Positions 45,501 through 55,123 of a stretch of DNA of 64,000 nt are shown here, piece after piece. The translations under genes and the position numbers were made by a program. Origin of the DNA: Clostridiales bacterium. GTDB lineage: Bacteria; Bacillota; Clostridia; Saccharofermentanales; Saccharofermentanaceae. The notes beneath the pieces are model-generated. The model was given only the letters and a program-made list of their open reading frames with translations. It had not been told where the DNA came from and ran no database searches. The stretch spans positions 1 to 64,000 of the forward strand of contig JAFRRJ010000017.1 in the NCBI GenBank assembly GCA_017428155.1. The letters are read 5' to 3'. Positions within the stretch are counted from its first letter, which is position 1. The number at the start of each line of letters is the position of its first letter.

Positions 45501-45535
45501 AAAGACCTTCAGGATTTTGCTTGAAGGTCTTTTTG
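45501..45535 (+). terminator. Terminator after the tRNA-Pro pair
   Basis: AAAGACCTTCA (45501-45511) and TGAAGGTCTTT (45522-45532) form an 11-bp perfect stem with a 10-base loop, followed by T residues. It starts 5 bases after the second tRNA. Confidence 0.92.
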
Positions 45536-45723
45536 TTTTAGAGTTACTTCACCTTGTTTCAATAATACAACAGTTATATAATCGAAATTACTTAATTTGT
45601 TGTTGGGATCATTTATTATCAGGATTATCTCTCACTTATTAACTTTGCGCATTTTGTTCAAGGTTGATCATATTGCGCTTTCTGATCGAAAAGATTCAAG
45701 TATTACAGGAGGCTCTGTATATA

Positions 45724-47796
45724 ATGAAGAAGCGTTTATCCAGGATTATTTCCGTCATCGTATCTGCGGCTATTGTTTTTTCGCTGATTCCTAAGATCTT
45801 TGGTACTGAAAGAGTTCGTGCTGAAGAATCATATAATATCTGGGTAGGAGGTATTCAAGTTACCGGTGCTAACAAGGATAATATCTTATATGATAAGAAA
45901 GCATCTGTTAAGTTTGATCCGGATACTTATACGCTTACTTTGAATGAGCCGGAAAACATGGGTTTCTATCCGAAAATAGGAAAAGAAGCTATTGTATATA
46001 TTGGAGATTTGGGTCACGATATAACGATTTGCGGTAAAGCTGATCTTGTTTCATCAGGCTCATATTGTTATGCTGTTTATTCTGATTTCGATTCTGTCAA
46101 AGTAACGTTAAATGGTTATTTTTCATCCGGAAAGACATTCATTGTTAATAATATGAATGTGACCGGTGGACATATAAAAACTGATGTTGGGATTCATACT
46201 GAAAAATTCAATATGACCGGTGGAACAATTGATGCGAGTTATTTTACCGGATTGAACTGCTGGTTTTCCGGTGGTTCTATTACTGCTAATAATTCATCGC
46301 CTCTTATTAACTCGGGTGCTGGTATCGCTTGTGCTTACCTTGTTATTAGTGACGGTACGGTTAATACTACAGGTGATTCTTGCGGTATTCTAACTAGTTG
46401 TTCTATGTCTGTCTCAGGCGGCAATGTTACATCTCATAGTGATAAAGATAAAGGTATCATTTCATATGGTACTATTGGTATTACCGGAGGTGAGGTTACA
46501 GCTACGGGTCTTCATCATGGTATTTATGCTCAAAATGATATTGGTATTTATGATTCTTCACTTTTTGTAGTTGCTCACGCTACAAGTGAAACTGACGGTA
46601 TTGCGATTGCAAGTAAGAGCGGTACTATTTTACTTGACGATGGGATGGAATGTGTTGAATCTGCGACTGCTGTTGCTGAACCATATGATAAAGTCAGTAG
46701 TGCTATTTACAGTAAGAAGCAAACCGAAGGCGGCAAGCCTCTTTCAAAAGTTACAATAACAAATGCGGCTGACATCTTCACAGTAACCTATAAAGATGGT
46801 GCAGGTCTCGGTGGAGACATTGTTGAACGAAGATACGTGGGTGAAGAATTCCAGCTTCAGGATTTCCCTTCATCTGAATGGAAGTTACCGGCAGGAAAGC
46901 ACTTCTATGGTTGGTCCGTTACGGATAATGCAGGCACAAATGAAGCGAAAATGCCGTTGTCGGATTATACTATGTACCGTGGAGACGCGATAATGACGGC
47001 TGTTTACTTTAGCTGTATAACCGGTTGGGAAGATACCGGTGAGGGTGGAATTAAAGAGATCGGTGATACTTCGCGTGAAATTAAAGCGTCCGGTTCTGAG
47101 AACAGCGCTTTTGAGGGTGACTCTGTAGAAATTGAGATTAAACTTAAGGATGATTTCGCAATAACCGACAATAAAATTGAGGTTTTAAGTGCTGCTTCAG
47201 GCAAGACCATTTCTGACTTTACTGTGTCCTATAATGAAAAGAGTGATAGTTTGAGAGGATCCTTTAAAATGCCCGGAGAGGATGTAACCCTCCGTTTTGC
47301 TACGAAGAAAAACGACCAGAGCTCCAGTTCTTCATCCGGCTCTGATCCGGCTTCTACAACGGTAGATAGTCAATACGTTATTGTAAAGGGCGCTAACGGT
47401 ACTTGGGATGGCGTAAACAACTATATTGTTGAAGTTTCTGACAAGGCTGCTGATGATACGATTCTTGATCGTTATCGCTCGGCATCGGTTGACGGACATC
47501 AGCTGGGGGATGGCGAGCACGTGATCCGCAAGGGAAGTGTTATCGTTGAGATTAACAGCGATTACCTTAAGACCTTGAGTGCAGGTGAGCATACGATCGT
47601 TGTAGTCTTCTCGGATAAATCCGTCTCGACGACAATAACGGTCAGTGCTGCAACTTCAAGCAGTACTAGCGCTGCAAGTATTCCTTCCACAGGTGAGACC
47701 ATTGCTACCACATATTTTGCCGGAGCTGTATTCGTTCTTGCTGCATGTGGATTCTGTTCTGCAGTTGTCGTAAAGAAGCGTAAGGAAGAAATCTGA
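45724..47796 (+). CDS. Sortase-anchored cell-wall surface protein with parallel-beta-type repeats
   Basis: A 690-residue exported protein. The signal peptide (MKKRLSRIISVIVSAAIVFSL..., cut near VRAEE) is followed by a repetitive beta-strand region (about 30-330) with short 'GG.I/V' turns such as NMTGGTIDASYF, FSGGSITANN, SVSGGNVTSHS and ITGGEVTATG, which suggest a right-handed beta-helix. Then come beta domains, a Ser-rich linker (about 540-550) and a C-terminal IPSTG sorting motif, hydrophobic helix and basic KKRKEEI tail. IPSTG departs from LPXTG but has the right architecture. ATG 45724 is used because AGGAGG lies before it; the longer frame is not likely. Role: unknown adhesin or surface protein. 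Confidence 0.85.
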   Translation: MKKRLSRIISVIVSAAIVFSLIPKIFGTERVRAEESYNIWVGGIQVTGANKDNILYDKKASVKFDPDTYTLTLNEPENMGFYPKIGKEAIVYIGDLGHDITICGKADLVSSGSYCYAVYSDFDSVKVTLNGYFSSGKTFIVNNMNVTGGHIKTDVGIHTEKFNMTGGTIDASYFTGLNCWFSGGSITANNSSPLINSGAGIACAYLVISDGTVNTTGDSCGILTSCSMSVSGGNVTSHSDKDKGIISYGTIGITGGEVTATGLHHGIYAQNDIGIYDSSLFVVAHATSETDGIAIASKSGTILLDDGMECVESATAVAEPYDKVSSAIYSKKQTEGGKPLSKVTITNAADIFTVTYKDGAGLGGDIVERRYVGEEFQLQDFPSSEWKLPAGKHFYGWSVTDNAGTNEAKMPLSDYTMYRGDAIMTAVYFSCITGWEDTGEGGIKEIGDTSREIKASGSENSAFEGDSVEIEIKLKDDFAITDNKIEVLSAASGKTISDFTVSYNEKSDSLRGSFKMPGEDVTLRFATKKNDQSSSSSSGSDPASTTVDSQYVIVKGANGTWDGVNNYIVEVSDKAADDTILDRYRSASVDGHQLGDGEHVIRKGSVIVEINSDYLKTLSAGEHTIVVVFSDKSVSTTITVSAATSSSTSAASIPSTGETIATTYFAGAVFVLAACGFCSAVVVKKRKEEI

Positions 47797-47813
47797 TTTA
47801 GTTGATCTTTATA

Positions 47814-47842
47814 AAAGGCGTCCGACTGGGCGCCTTTTTTGT
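47814..47842 (+). terminator. Terminator after the surface protein gene
   Basis: AAAGGCG-t-CC (47814-47823) pairs with GG-g-CGCCTTT (47828-47837) around a GACT loop, followed by further T residues. Spacing and strength are typical of an intrinsic terminator. Confidence 0.9.
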
Positions 47843-47899
47843 ATTATCGAACAATTCTTAGATTTGGACTATTAATTATGCTAATTTCAGCGACTAGTT

Positions 47900-47908
47900 T
47901 GTTATAAT
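47900..47908 (+). promoter_or_regulatory. Extended -10 promoter for thyA
   Basis: TGtTATAAT (47900-47908) is an extended -10 element 32 bases before ATG 47940. No good -35 is found at 16-18 bases. Confidence 0.5.
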
Positions 47909-47939
47909 CGAAAATAACAATTCAAAGGCGGTGGATTCC

Positions 47940-48773
47940 ATGAGTCGAGCAGATGATATTTTCGATGAGAACATAAGAACGATCCTTAATTCAGGCTATT
48001 CCACGATCAATGACAAGGTAAGGCCGCACTGGGCTGATGACGGAGCGCCTGCTTATACCTATAAGGCATTTGCTATCGTTAACCGCTATAACCTTGCAGA
48101 GGAATTCCCGATGTTTACACAGCGCTGGATCAACTTCAAGGCTGCAGTAGATGAGCTCCTCTGGATATGGCAGAAGAAATCCAATAATGTCAATGACCTT
48201 AATTCCCATATCTGGGATTCATGGGCAGATGAGACCGGCTCTATCGGCAAAGCTTACGGATATCAGTTAGGTGTTAAGCATAAGTATAAGGAAGGCGAGT
48301 TCGACCAGGTTGACCGTGTACTTTATGACCTTAAGAACAATCCGTCCTCAAGAAGGATAATGACAAATATCTATGTCCACCAGGATCTTAACGAGATGCA
48401 CCTTTATCCGTGTGCCTATTCAATGACATTCAATGTTACCGGCAACAAGCTGAATGCTATCCTTAATCAGAGAAGCAATGACATGCTTGTCGCAAATGCC
48501 TGGAATGTATGCCAGTATGCCGTTCTGGTACATCTTATGGCCAGATGTTCAGGGCTTGAAGTAGGTGAGTTCGTCCATGTGATAGCAGATGCACATATCT
48601 ATGACAGGCATGTCGATATTGTTAAGAATCTGATAGAGATGCCCAAGTATCCTGCACCAAAGCTTGTACTTGATGAAGGTATTACTGATTTCTATCAGTT
48701 CACAACAGATAACATCAGACTTGAAGGTTACGAGGCCGGACCCAAGATCAAGGGTATACCTGTAGCAGTCTGA
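47940..48773 (+). CDS. thyA: Thymidylate synthase ThyA
   Basis: A 277-residue enzyme that methylates dUMP to dTMP using methylene-THF. The catalytic cysteine is C158 in HLYPCAYSMTF, and the dUMP-binding stretch is LNQRSNDMLVANAWNVCQYAVL (about 168-189), ending with HVIADAHIYDRHVD. ATG 47940 is used with AAAGGCGG before it; a GTG at 47931 is less likely. A histidine phosphatase gene and folA follow closely, so dihydrofolate made here can be reduced by the same operon's product. Sequence is of the longer ThyA type with an unusual N-terminus (MSRADDIFDENIRTI). Confidence 0.95.
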   Translation: MSRADDIFDENIRTILNSGYSTINDKVRPHWADDGAPAYTYKAFAIVNRYNLAEEFPMFTQRWINFKAAVDELLWIWQKKSNNVNDLNSHIWDSWADETGSIGKAYGYQLGVKHKYKEGEFDQVDRVLYDLKNNPSSRRIMTNIYVHQDLNEMHLYPCAYSMTFNVTGNKLNAILNQRSNDMLVANAWNVCQYAVLVHLMARCSGLEVGEFVHVIADAHIYDRHVDIVKNLIEMPKYPAPKLVLDEGITDFYQFTTDNIRLEGYEAGPKIKGIPVAV

Positions 48774-48793
48774 TTAGAACGGAAGAAGATTTA

Positions 48794-49507
48794 ATGAGAC
48801 TTATCTTTATAAGACACGGTGACCCGAACTATGAGACGGATCACCTTACGGAAAAAGGCTGGCGCGAGGCAGAGATACTTGCAGAACGTATAGCTAAGTG
48901 GGATATCAAGCAGATTTATTGTTCGCCTTTGGGCAGAGCTCAGGATACATGTTCCAAAACACTTGAGAAGACTGGCAGGAGCTGTATCACCTGTGACTGG
49001 CTTCAGGAATTCTACTACAGGATCAAACATGTTGAGACAGGAGAAGATACTATAGCATGGGATTTTTATCCCAGGTATTTTGCTCCGCATGACCAGCTTC
49101 ATGACAAAGATAAGTGGGCATATTCCGATGTAATGGCTTCAGGCGATATTGCAAAGTTTGCAGGTATTGTTTACAGGGAATTTGATTCACTTCTTGCAAA
49201 GCACGGTTATAAGAGGAATGACAGGAATTTCTATGATGTTATAGAGCATAACGAAGATAATATCGTTTTCTTCTGCCATTTCGGGATTACTGCTTTGCTT
49301 GTCGGTTATATGACAGGCATCGCTGCTCCAGCATTATGGCAGGGCATGTTTATGGCACCTACGTCGATCACTGTATTGGATTCGGAAGAAAGGATTCCCG
49401 GTGAGGCGAGCTTCAGAGTCCAGTGCTTCGGTGATGCAAGGCACCTCGTTGAAGCCGGCGAACCGATCTCTGCGTCAGGATATTTCGGAAAGATGTTTGA
49501 GGGGTGA
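48794..49507 (+). CDS. Histidine phosphatase (phosphoglycerate-mutase superfamily)
   Basis: A 237-residue phosphatase. The RHGDP motif at residues 7-11 has the phospho-acceptor histidine (H8); the catalytic arginine segment is CSPLGRAQDT (about 43-52), and the second histidine is in FFCHFGI (about 160-166). It starts 20 bases after thyA and its end overlaps the region of folA's start, so it is a member of the thyA-folA operon. Its substrate is unknown; the context makes a folate or nucleotide phosphate possible. Confidence 0.88.
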   Translation: MRLIFIRHGDPNYETDHLTEKGWREAEILAERIAKWDIKQIYCSPLGRAQDTCSKTLEKTGRSCITCDWLQEFYYRIKHVETGEDTIAWDFYPRYFAPHDQLHDKDKWAYSDVMASGDIAKFAGIVYREFDSLLAKHGYKRNDRNFYDVIEHNEDNIVFFCHFGITALLVGYMTGIAAPALWQGMFMAPTSITVLDSEERIPGEASFRVQCFGDARHLVEAGEPISASGYFGKMFEG

Positions 49508-49512
49508 TTTAC

Positions 49513-50007
49513 ATGATTGCAATCTCGGCAGTTGATAAGAATTGGGCAATCGGCAATCAGGGCAGGCTCCTGATCTCATTGCCTGAGGACCAGAAGGGCG
49601 TATTCAGAAAATATACGTCAGGACATACCGTAGTGTATGGAAGAAAGACTTTGGAGACGTTTCCGGGTCAAAGACTTCTTCCGAACAGAGTCAACATAAT
49701 CATGTCCAGAAGCCTTGATTATGAGAAGGAGGGCGCGATGGTCCTCCATTCGGTCAATGAGCTTGAGGATTTCCTTTCTCTTACTGCTGATGAGGTCTAT
49801 CTTATCGGCGGTGCTTCTTTATATAACTCGCTTATCGGGCTTTGTGACAAAGCCATAATTACCAGTATCAAAGCTGAATTTGAAGCTGACTGCTGGTTTC
49901 CCAATCTTGACGAGGACCCTTCCTGGGAGCTCGAAGAGGAAGAAGATCCCGTAATGAGCGAGAAGGGCGTTGAATTCACCGTAAGGCACTATAAGAGAAA
50001 GGCCTGA
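49513..50007 (+). CDS. folA: Dihydrofolate reductase
   Basis: A 164-residue enzyme regenerating tetrahydrofolate with NADPH. The opening IAISAVDKNWAIGNQG, the acidic catalytic residue D26 in SLPEDQKGVF, TVVYGRKTLETFPG (about 39-52) and VYLIGGASLYNSLI (about 97-110) are family features. The tryptophan that normally precedes the active-site loop (PW-x-LP) is absent and reads LLISLP, an unusual pocket that might affect antifolate binding. ATG 49513 has GAGGGG 9 bases upstream. The gene converges on the DUF4012 gene, with 6 bases between the stops and no terminator. Confidence 0.93.
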   Translation: MIAISAVDKNWAIGNQGRLLISLPEDQKGVFRKYTSGHTVVYGRKTLETFPGQRLLPNRVNIIMSRSLDYEKEGAMVLHSVNELEDFLSLTADEVYLIGGASLYNSLIGLCDKAIITSIKAEFEADCWFPNLDEDPSWELEEEEDPVMSEKGVEFTVRHYKRKA

Positions 50008-50013
50008 TATTCA

Positions 50014-52182
50014 TTACATATCACGGGTTCCGGCAAGCAGCGGCTGGGTTATCGTCACGGGTTTTGTCGTGACAAATGGAGCTGTGGTTGCTTTATAAGT
50101 GAAAGTTATCGTCTCACCCGGATCAAGCAGGAAATAGGGGCAGAATCCGAGCATAAGACCGTTATATTCCTCTATTGTGACTTTGAGATCGGCATCATTC
50201 TCGAAGTCGCTTACAGAACCTCCTGCCGGAGCGAACATGTAGATCAGGGAATTCATGCTTCCGCCGTATTTATAGCTCAATATATATGAGTTTCCTTCTC
50301 CGATCCGCAAGGTTTCATCATCAATGATGTTGGATACGACAACTCTTACGTCGTATGTTATGGTGCCGTCCTCGTTCTCGGTGCCTTCACCGTAAGTTAT
50401 ACTGTAATCAAGATATGGTCCTAATTTGTTAGCGTCATCGACGCTGAAGAATACTGAAAGTTCTGGACTCTCGGGATCATAGTTCAATGCGCCTGACAAT
50501 CCAAGATCATAGATCGTCTGCTCAGCTTCTTCGTTATCCATCCACATCATGAAGACTCTGTCCCTTCCGCAATCTGTAAGGATATTGAACAGTGACATTA
50601 AAGAGTCCTTGCTTATGTTGTCAAAGACCTTTTTATATACTGTTACTGCTGTCTCAGCGAAAAGTGAGTCAGTGATATTGTTGGCTTCCGTAGTTCCCAC
50701 TGAGAGGAAATAATCGATGTAAATCTGTCTTTGCAGGTAATCAAGAACGTTTTCACAGTCAACTGTCTTACCGTTTGAGAGGGTAACAGGACCTGTTATC
50801 GTTAAAAGACGCTGGATTATGTGCGGAGTAACGGAAATAACACCGTCAACTTTTATGTCGTTATATTCCTCATATGCTTTTGCCCAGACTTCCGCCGCTC
50901 TGGGGAAATGAGGATTGCAGGATGCTCTTCTCGGATTGTTGCCGTACCAGTCGCTGTAGAAGATGTTATTCTCCTCATCTGTGATTTTGATCGACGAAGC
51001 ATGCTTGTCGGGCATAACATTATAGATAGTCTGGAAGTCTCCGAAATAGAATTCCCCGTCTCTTACCGTTGCAATGCCGAATGAGCCGGGATAACCGCCG
51101 CAGGCACGCATTTCAGCACTGTTCTGGGCAATAACAACGAATGTCTGATCGCTTCCGTCACCGATGATAAGTCTGATAAGAGGTTTAAATGTTTTAAACT
51201 TATAGATCATAGTCATCAGATGGACCAGTTCATTGCTGATCTTCTCGTTTTCCTTTAATGAATCGGCGAATGCCGGATCTGTAAGAAGTTGATCGATCAG
51301 GTCAACGATATTAGGTTCGATCTTATCCTCAAGATCGAGATAAGCTCTTACCACATTGGTATCAATACCGTCTTCTGTTTTAAGGTCTGAGAACGGAACC
51401 ATATACATTACATCAGCAGCAGGACGCAGTATCTGTGATGATGCGGTCTCAAGAACAGGAAGGATTGAGCCTGAGAGGATCGGTATCTGTCTGTACTTTG
51501 AGACTTCGTTCTCCAATATGCTGAAGTTGAATTCAGGAAGCTGCTCTATATCAGAAGATATCTTTTCGACCTCAGGACAAAGATCATCTATCATATCGCA
51601 GTATCCGTATATGCGCATAGCAAGGTCAGGCCCCATATCACTTATATCGATACCGTCAAGTTCGGGCTTTCCGAGCTTGCGTATATATAATGATGCGGGT
51701 TTAAGAATTTTCTCTGTAGTCTCCTCAGCAATGTCCAATGCCTTAGATGCTGTATCGAGATCCTCGGATATTTTGCGGCCGGCAAAAGGAATAGCGGAAG
51801 CTATATCCCATTTACCGTCATCTAAGTTCTTTCTCAGTGCTTTTATTGAAGCTTCAGCCTGTCTTATCGACTCGTCGGCTGAATCGGAATCGCCGTCTTT
51901 AAGACATAATATTGTCTGCTTGATAGAGCTTTTCAGCTTCTTTGCTTCAGATCTTGCAGTCTGGGTGCCGATAAAATAAGTAATTCCCGTAATTATAAAT
52001 AGCAATACTGCAACAGCTACGGCGATAATACAGACGTGCTTTCTGCCCGATGCGGGTCTTGATGAAGTCCTTTTAGACCTGATCTTCCTTGGCTTTGATC
52101 CTGCGGTATTTGCTTTGCTGTTATTATTTTCGCTGTCATCAAGGACGACAAACTTGCCTTCGTATATGTCTTTAGATTTCAA
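50014..52182 (-). CDS. DUF4012 membrane-anchored surface protein
   Basis: A 722-residue protein. A basic, Ser-rich cytoplasmic N-terminus leads to one transmembrane helix (VCIIAVAVAVLLFIITGITYFIG), then an extracellular coiled-coil part (about 75-260) and the DUF4012 domain, with QTFVVIAQNSAEMRACGGYPGS and FGDFQTIYNVMPDK typical of the family. Start choice: TTG 52182 has GGAG 8 bases before it; a TTG at 52245 (21 codons longer) has none. No ATG lies nearby. DUF4012 proteins are common in Gram-positive bacteria near envelope genes; function is unknown. Confidence 0.85.
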   Translation of the reverse strand: MKSKDIYEGKFVVLDDSENNNSKANTAGSKPRKIRSKRTSSRPASGRKHVCIIAVAVAVLLFIITGITYFIGTQTARSEAKKLKSSIKQTILCLKDGDSDSADESIRQAEASIKALRKNLDDGKWDIASAIPFAGRKISEDLDTASKALDIAEETTEKILKPASLYIRKLGKPELDGIDISDMGPDLAMRIYGYCDMIDDLCPEVEKISSDIEQLPEFNFSILENEVSKYRQIPILSGSILPVLETASSQILRPAADVMYMVPFSDLKTEDGIDTNVVRAYLDLEDKIEPNIVDLIDQLLTDPAFADSLKENEKISNELVHLMTMIYKFKTFKPLIRLIIGDGSDQTFVVIAQNSAEMRACGGYPGSFGIATVRDGEFYFGDFQTIYNVMPDKHASSIKITDEENNIFYSDWYGNNPRRASCNPHFPRAAEVWAKAYEEYNDIKVDGVISVTPHIIQRLLTITGPVTLSNGKTVDCENVLDYLQRQIYIDYFLSVGTTEANNITDSLFAETAVTVYKKVFDNISKDSLMSLFNILTDCGRDRVFMMWMDNEEAEQTIYDLGLSGALNYDPESPELSVFFSVDDANKLGPYLDYSITYGEGTENEDGTITYDVRVVVSNIIDDETLRIGEGNSYILSYKYGGSMNSLIYMFAPAGGSVSDFENDADLKVTIEEYNGLMLGFCPYFLLDPGETITFTYKATTAPFVTTKPVTITQPLLAGTRDM

Positions 52183-52295
52183 AATTCTTTCTCCGGTTAA
52201 TGTTTTTGAACCCGTTAAGGATACTTTTCTTCGGAGATTAAACAAGTAAACAATTAAGGAAAAGTTGGGGAAATACCGGCCGGAATTTATCCTCT

Positions 52296-52324
52296 TGCGG
52301 ATTTTATTGCTTTTAGATATAATA
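52296..52324 (+). promoter_or_regulatory. Promoter for the rpsB-tsf operon
   Basis: TTGCGG (52296-52301) is followed after about 17 bases by an AT-rich -10-like hexamer (about 52319-52324), upstream of the rpsB leader. The -10 is given approximately. Confidence 0.5.
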
Positions 52325-52341
52325 CTCGAGCATAAAAATCA

Positions 52342-52394
52342 CGTATACACTCCGACTGTGGCCATTATGAGCTGAATATTACCTGGTGTATACG
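52342..52394 (+). promoter_or_regulatory. rpsB leader stem (candidate S2 autoregulation)
   Basis: CGTATACAC (52342-52350) and GTGTATACG (52386-52394) are a perfect 9-bp pair, 35 bases apart, between the promoter and the rpsB ribosome binding site. Structured S2-binding leaders are known before rpsB in several bacteria; identity here is inferred. Confidence 0.6.
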
Positions 52395-52418
52395 GAAGAA
52401 AACAGGAGGATTTATTTT

Positions 52419-53228
52419 ATGCCAGTTATTTTAATGAAGCAGCTTCTTGAAGCAGGCGTACACTTCGGTCATCAGACACGCCGTTGGAACCCTAAGATGT
52501 CCGAGTACATCTTCACGGAGCGTAACTCAATCCACATCATCGATTTGCAGAAGACAGTCAAGAAAGTCGACGAGGCCTATGACGCTATGCGCGAGCTCGC
52601 TGAGAAGGGTGATATCCTTTTCGTAGGTACAAAGAAGCAGGCTCAGGATTCCATCAAGGAAGAAGCTCAGCGTTGCGGACAGTTCTATGTTAACTATCGT
52701 TGGCTTGGCGGTACTCTCACCAACTTCGTAACAATCAAGAAGAGAGTTGCAAGACTCGAAGAACTCAGAAGAATGGAAGCTGACGGTTCTTTCGAACTCA
52801 GAACAAAGAAGGAAGTTGCTAAGCTTAAGCTCGAGATGACAAAGCTCGATCAGAACCTCGGCGGTATCGTTGGTATGGTTAAGCTCCCTGCAGCACTTTT
52901 CATCGTTGACACAAAGAAAGAGCACAATGCAGTTGCAGAAGCTAAGAGACTTGGTATCCCGATCGTTGCTATCGTTGATACAAACTGCGATCCTGACGAA
53001 GTAGATTACGTTATCCCCGGTAACGATGACGCTATCCGTGCAGTTAAGCTCATCACAGCTAAGATGGCTGACGCTGTTATCGAAGCTCATCAGGGTGAGG
53101 ATGCTACATCTGAGGGTATGGATCTTGATTCTGCTGAAGCACAGGCTGCTACAGCTGAAGTTGCTGAAGAGCAGGCTGCTGAGGAAGCAGGCGAGAAGTC
53201 CATCGAAGAGATCGCTTCTGAGTCTTAA
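52419..53228 (+). CDS. rpsB: 30S ribosomal protein S2
   Basis: A 269-residue ribosomal protein. [22 protein letters not shown] opens it after MPVIL, and the family stretches [17 protein letters not shown] and [12 protein letters not shown] are present. The last 40 or so residues are an acidic Ala/Glu-rich extension ([19 protein letters not shown]) beyond the usual end of S2, similar in character to those on ClpX-operon and S1-fusion proteins in this window. ATG 52419 has AGGAGG 9 bases upstream; the frame from 52386 starts inside the leader stem and is rejected. tsf follows 36 bases downstream. Confidence 0.97.
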   Translation: MPVILMKQLLEAGVHFGHQTRRWNPKMSEYIFTERNSIHIIDLQKTVKKVDEAYDAMRELAEKGDILFVGTKKQAQDSIKEEAQRCGQFYVNYRWLGGTLTNFVTIKKRVARLEELRRMEADGSFELRTKKEVAKLKLEMTKLDQNLGGIVGMVKLPAALFIVDTKKEHNAVAEAKRLGIPIVAIVDTNCDPDEVDYVIPGNDDAIRAVKLITAKMADAVIEAHQGEDATSEGMDLDSAEAQAATAEVAEEQAAEEAGEKSIEEIASES

Positions 53229-53264
53229 TTCAAATCTTAACTTAAATCGCAAAGGAGAATATAT

Positions 53265-54203
53265 ATGGCAGTTACAGCACAACAGGTTAAAGAACTCCGT
53301 GAGCTCACAGATTGCGGCATCATGGACTGCAAGAAGGCACTTATCGAGTGCGATGGTGATATCGAGAAGGCTAAGGGCTGGCTTCGTGAGAAGGGTATGG
53401 CTAAGGCTGAGAAGAAGTCCGCAAGAATCGCTGCAGAGGGTGCAGTTGTTTCCCTCATTTCTGATGACAAGAAGACAGGCGTTCTCGTAGAGATCAACAT
53501 CGAGACAGACTTCGCTGCTAATACAGATAAGTTCAAGAACTTCACAAACGCTGTTGCTACTCACATCCTTACAAAGAAGCCTGCTACTGTTGAAGAGCTC
53601 ATGGCTCAGCCTCTTTATAACGATGAGTCCAAGACTGTTGAGGTTTTCCAGAAGGAAGCTATCGCTGATATCGGAGAGAACACATCAATCAGAAGATTCG
53701 TTATCTATGAGGTAGAGGGCAACGGTGCTGTTGCTTCCTACATCCACATGGGTGGTAAGGTTGGCGTTTTCGTTGAGGTTACAACATCTGACGATTCCGT
53801 TATCACAAAGCCTGAGTTCGATGAGTTTGCTAAGAACATCGGCATGCAGGTTGCTGCTTCCAGACCCGGATGGGTTGAGGAGAAGGATGTTCCCCAGTCT
53901 GAGCTCGACAAGGAGACAGAGATCCTCAAGAATAAGGCTCTTGAAGAGGGTAAGCCTGAGGCTATCATCATGACAAGGATCATCCCCGGTCAGATCAAGA
54001 ACTTCTACAAGATGAACTGCCTTGTTGATCAGGAGTACATCAAGGATGAGGATATCAATGTTGCTCAGTACATCGATCAGACAGGCAAGGCACTTGGTGC
54101 TGAGCTTTCCATCGTACGTTTCACAAGATTCGGACTTGGTGAAGGTATCGAGAAGAAGGTTGATGACTTCGCAGAAGAAGTCAGAAAGCAGGCTGGTCTC
54201 TGA
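53265..54203 (+). CDS. tsf: Elongation factor Ts
   Basis: A 312-residue exchange factor for EF-Tu. The UBA-like N-terminus has VKELRELTDCGIMDCKKALIECDGDIEKAKGWLREKGMAKA; the core has the TDFAANTDKF motif contacting EF-Tu, and there is a second subdomain. Length is typical. AAAGGAGA precedes ATG 53265. A strong terminator follows, so rpsB-tsf can be transcribed on their own. Confidence 0.97.
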   Translation: MAVTAQQVKELRELTDCGIMDCKKALIECDGDIEKAKGWLREKGMAKAEKKSARIAAEGAVVSLISDDKKTGVLVEINIETDFAANTDKFKNFTNAVATHILTKKPATVEELMAQPLYNDESKTVEVFQKEAIADIGENTSIRRFVIYEVEGNGAVASYIHMGGKVGVFVEVTTSDDSVITKPEFDEFAKNIGMQVAASRPGWVEEKDVPQSELDKETEILKNKALEEGKPEAIIMTRIIPGQIKNFYKMNCLVDQEYIKDEDINVAQYIDQTGKALGAELSIVRFTRFGLGEGIEKKVDDFAEEVRKQAGL

Positions 54204-54237
54204 TAGACCGTCTGATTATAAATCAGTCTATAAGAGG

Positions 54238-54274
54238 GTGTCGCTTTGTTTTCTTACAAAGCGACGCTTTTTTT
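54238..54274 (+). terminator. Terminator after tsf
   Basis: GTGTCGCTTTGT (54238-54249) pairs with ACAAAGCGACGC (54256-54267) with one wobble and a 6-base loop, then seven T residues. Strong intrinsic terminator. Confidence 0.93.
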
Positions 54275-54385
54275 ACAGTGGGGCGAATTTGAGGCTGATA
54301 TTTTATTTATTAATATAATGGTTCACCTAAAGACAAATTATTGATAAAATCTATTGAAAGATATTTTCGGGAGGTTTTTTCCGTT

Positions 54386-55096
54386 ATGGGTGAAACAAAA
54401 TATAAGAGAGTGCTTTTGAAGATTTCCGGAGAGGCCCTGGCAGGCGACGCAAAGATGGGAATCAATGATGAAGTACTTAAAGAGATTTCCGCAAACATCA
54501 AGGCTGTTGCTGATCTCGGTGTTCAGGTTGCAATCGTAGTAGGCGGAGGTAATTTCTGGCGCGGAAGATCTTCCGAGAAGATGGACAGGGTTACAGCAGA
54601 CCATATGGGAATGCTTGCTACCTTAATGAATTCCCTGGCTCTTTCCGATGCTCTTGAGCAGCAGGGAGCTGTTACCAGAGTATTATCCGCTATCGAAGTC
54701 AGACAGATGGCTGAGCCTTATATCAGAAAGAGAGCTGTAAGACACCTTGAGAAGGGAAGGATCGTTATTTTCGCTTGCGGAACAGGCAATCCTTATTTCT
54801 CCACAGATACAGGCGCCGCTTTAAGATCGACTGAGATCGGTGCTGATATCTTCCTTAAGGCTACTATGGTTGACGGTGTCTATGACAAAGATCCTAACGT
54901 ATATCTTGATGCCAAGAAGTATGACAGGATTACCCATGATGAGGTATTGCAACTCAATCTTAAGGTAATGGATGCTACAGCAGCTGCGCTTTGCCGTGAT
55001 AACAATACGAAGATCCTGGTATTCTCCATGAAGGATCCGGAGAATATTGTACGTATCGCAAAAGGCGAAGAACTCGGAACAATTGTTGAAGAATAA
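54386..55096 (+). CDS. pyrH: UMP kinase
   Basis: A 236-residue amino-acid-kinase-fold enzyme making [17 protein letters not shown] (about 8-21), [12 protein letters not shown] (about 50-62), [12 protein letters not shown] (about 72-83), [20 protein letters not shown] (about 133-152) and the DGVYDKDPN loop are typical. ATG 54386 is used: GGGAGG lies 11 bases before it, and the longer frame from 54341 is unlikely. frr follows 27 bases later, the standard order. Confidence 0.96.
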   Translation: MGETKYKRVLLKISGEALAGDAKMGINDEVLKEISANIKAVADLGVQVAIVVGGGNFWRGRSSEKMDRVTADHMGMLATLMNSLALSDALEQQGAVTRVLSAIEVRQMAEPYIRKRAVRHLEKGRIVIFACGTGNPYFSTDTGAALRSTEIGADIFLKATMVDGVYDKDPNVYLDAKKYDRITHDEVLQLNLKVMDATAAALCRDNNTKILVFSMKDPENIVRIAKGEELGTIVEE

Positions 55097-55123
55097 TAAA
55101 CAAAATAATAGGAGGCTTGAATT

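Noticed and set aside
52527..53564. 345-residue Cys/Leu-rich frame on the minus strand
   Set aside because: It lies antisense to rpsB and tsf, whose strong codon bias leaves few stops on the other strand; no start signal and no recognisable domain.
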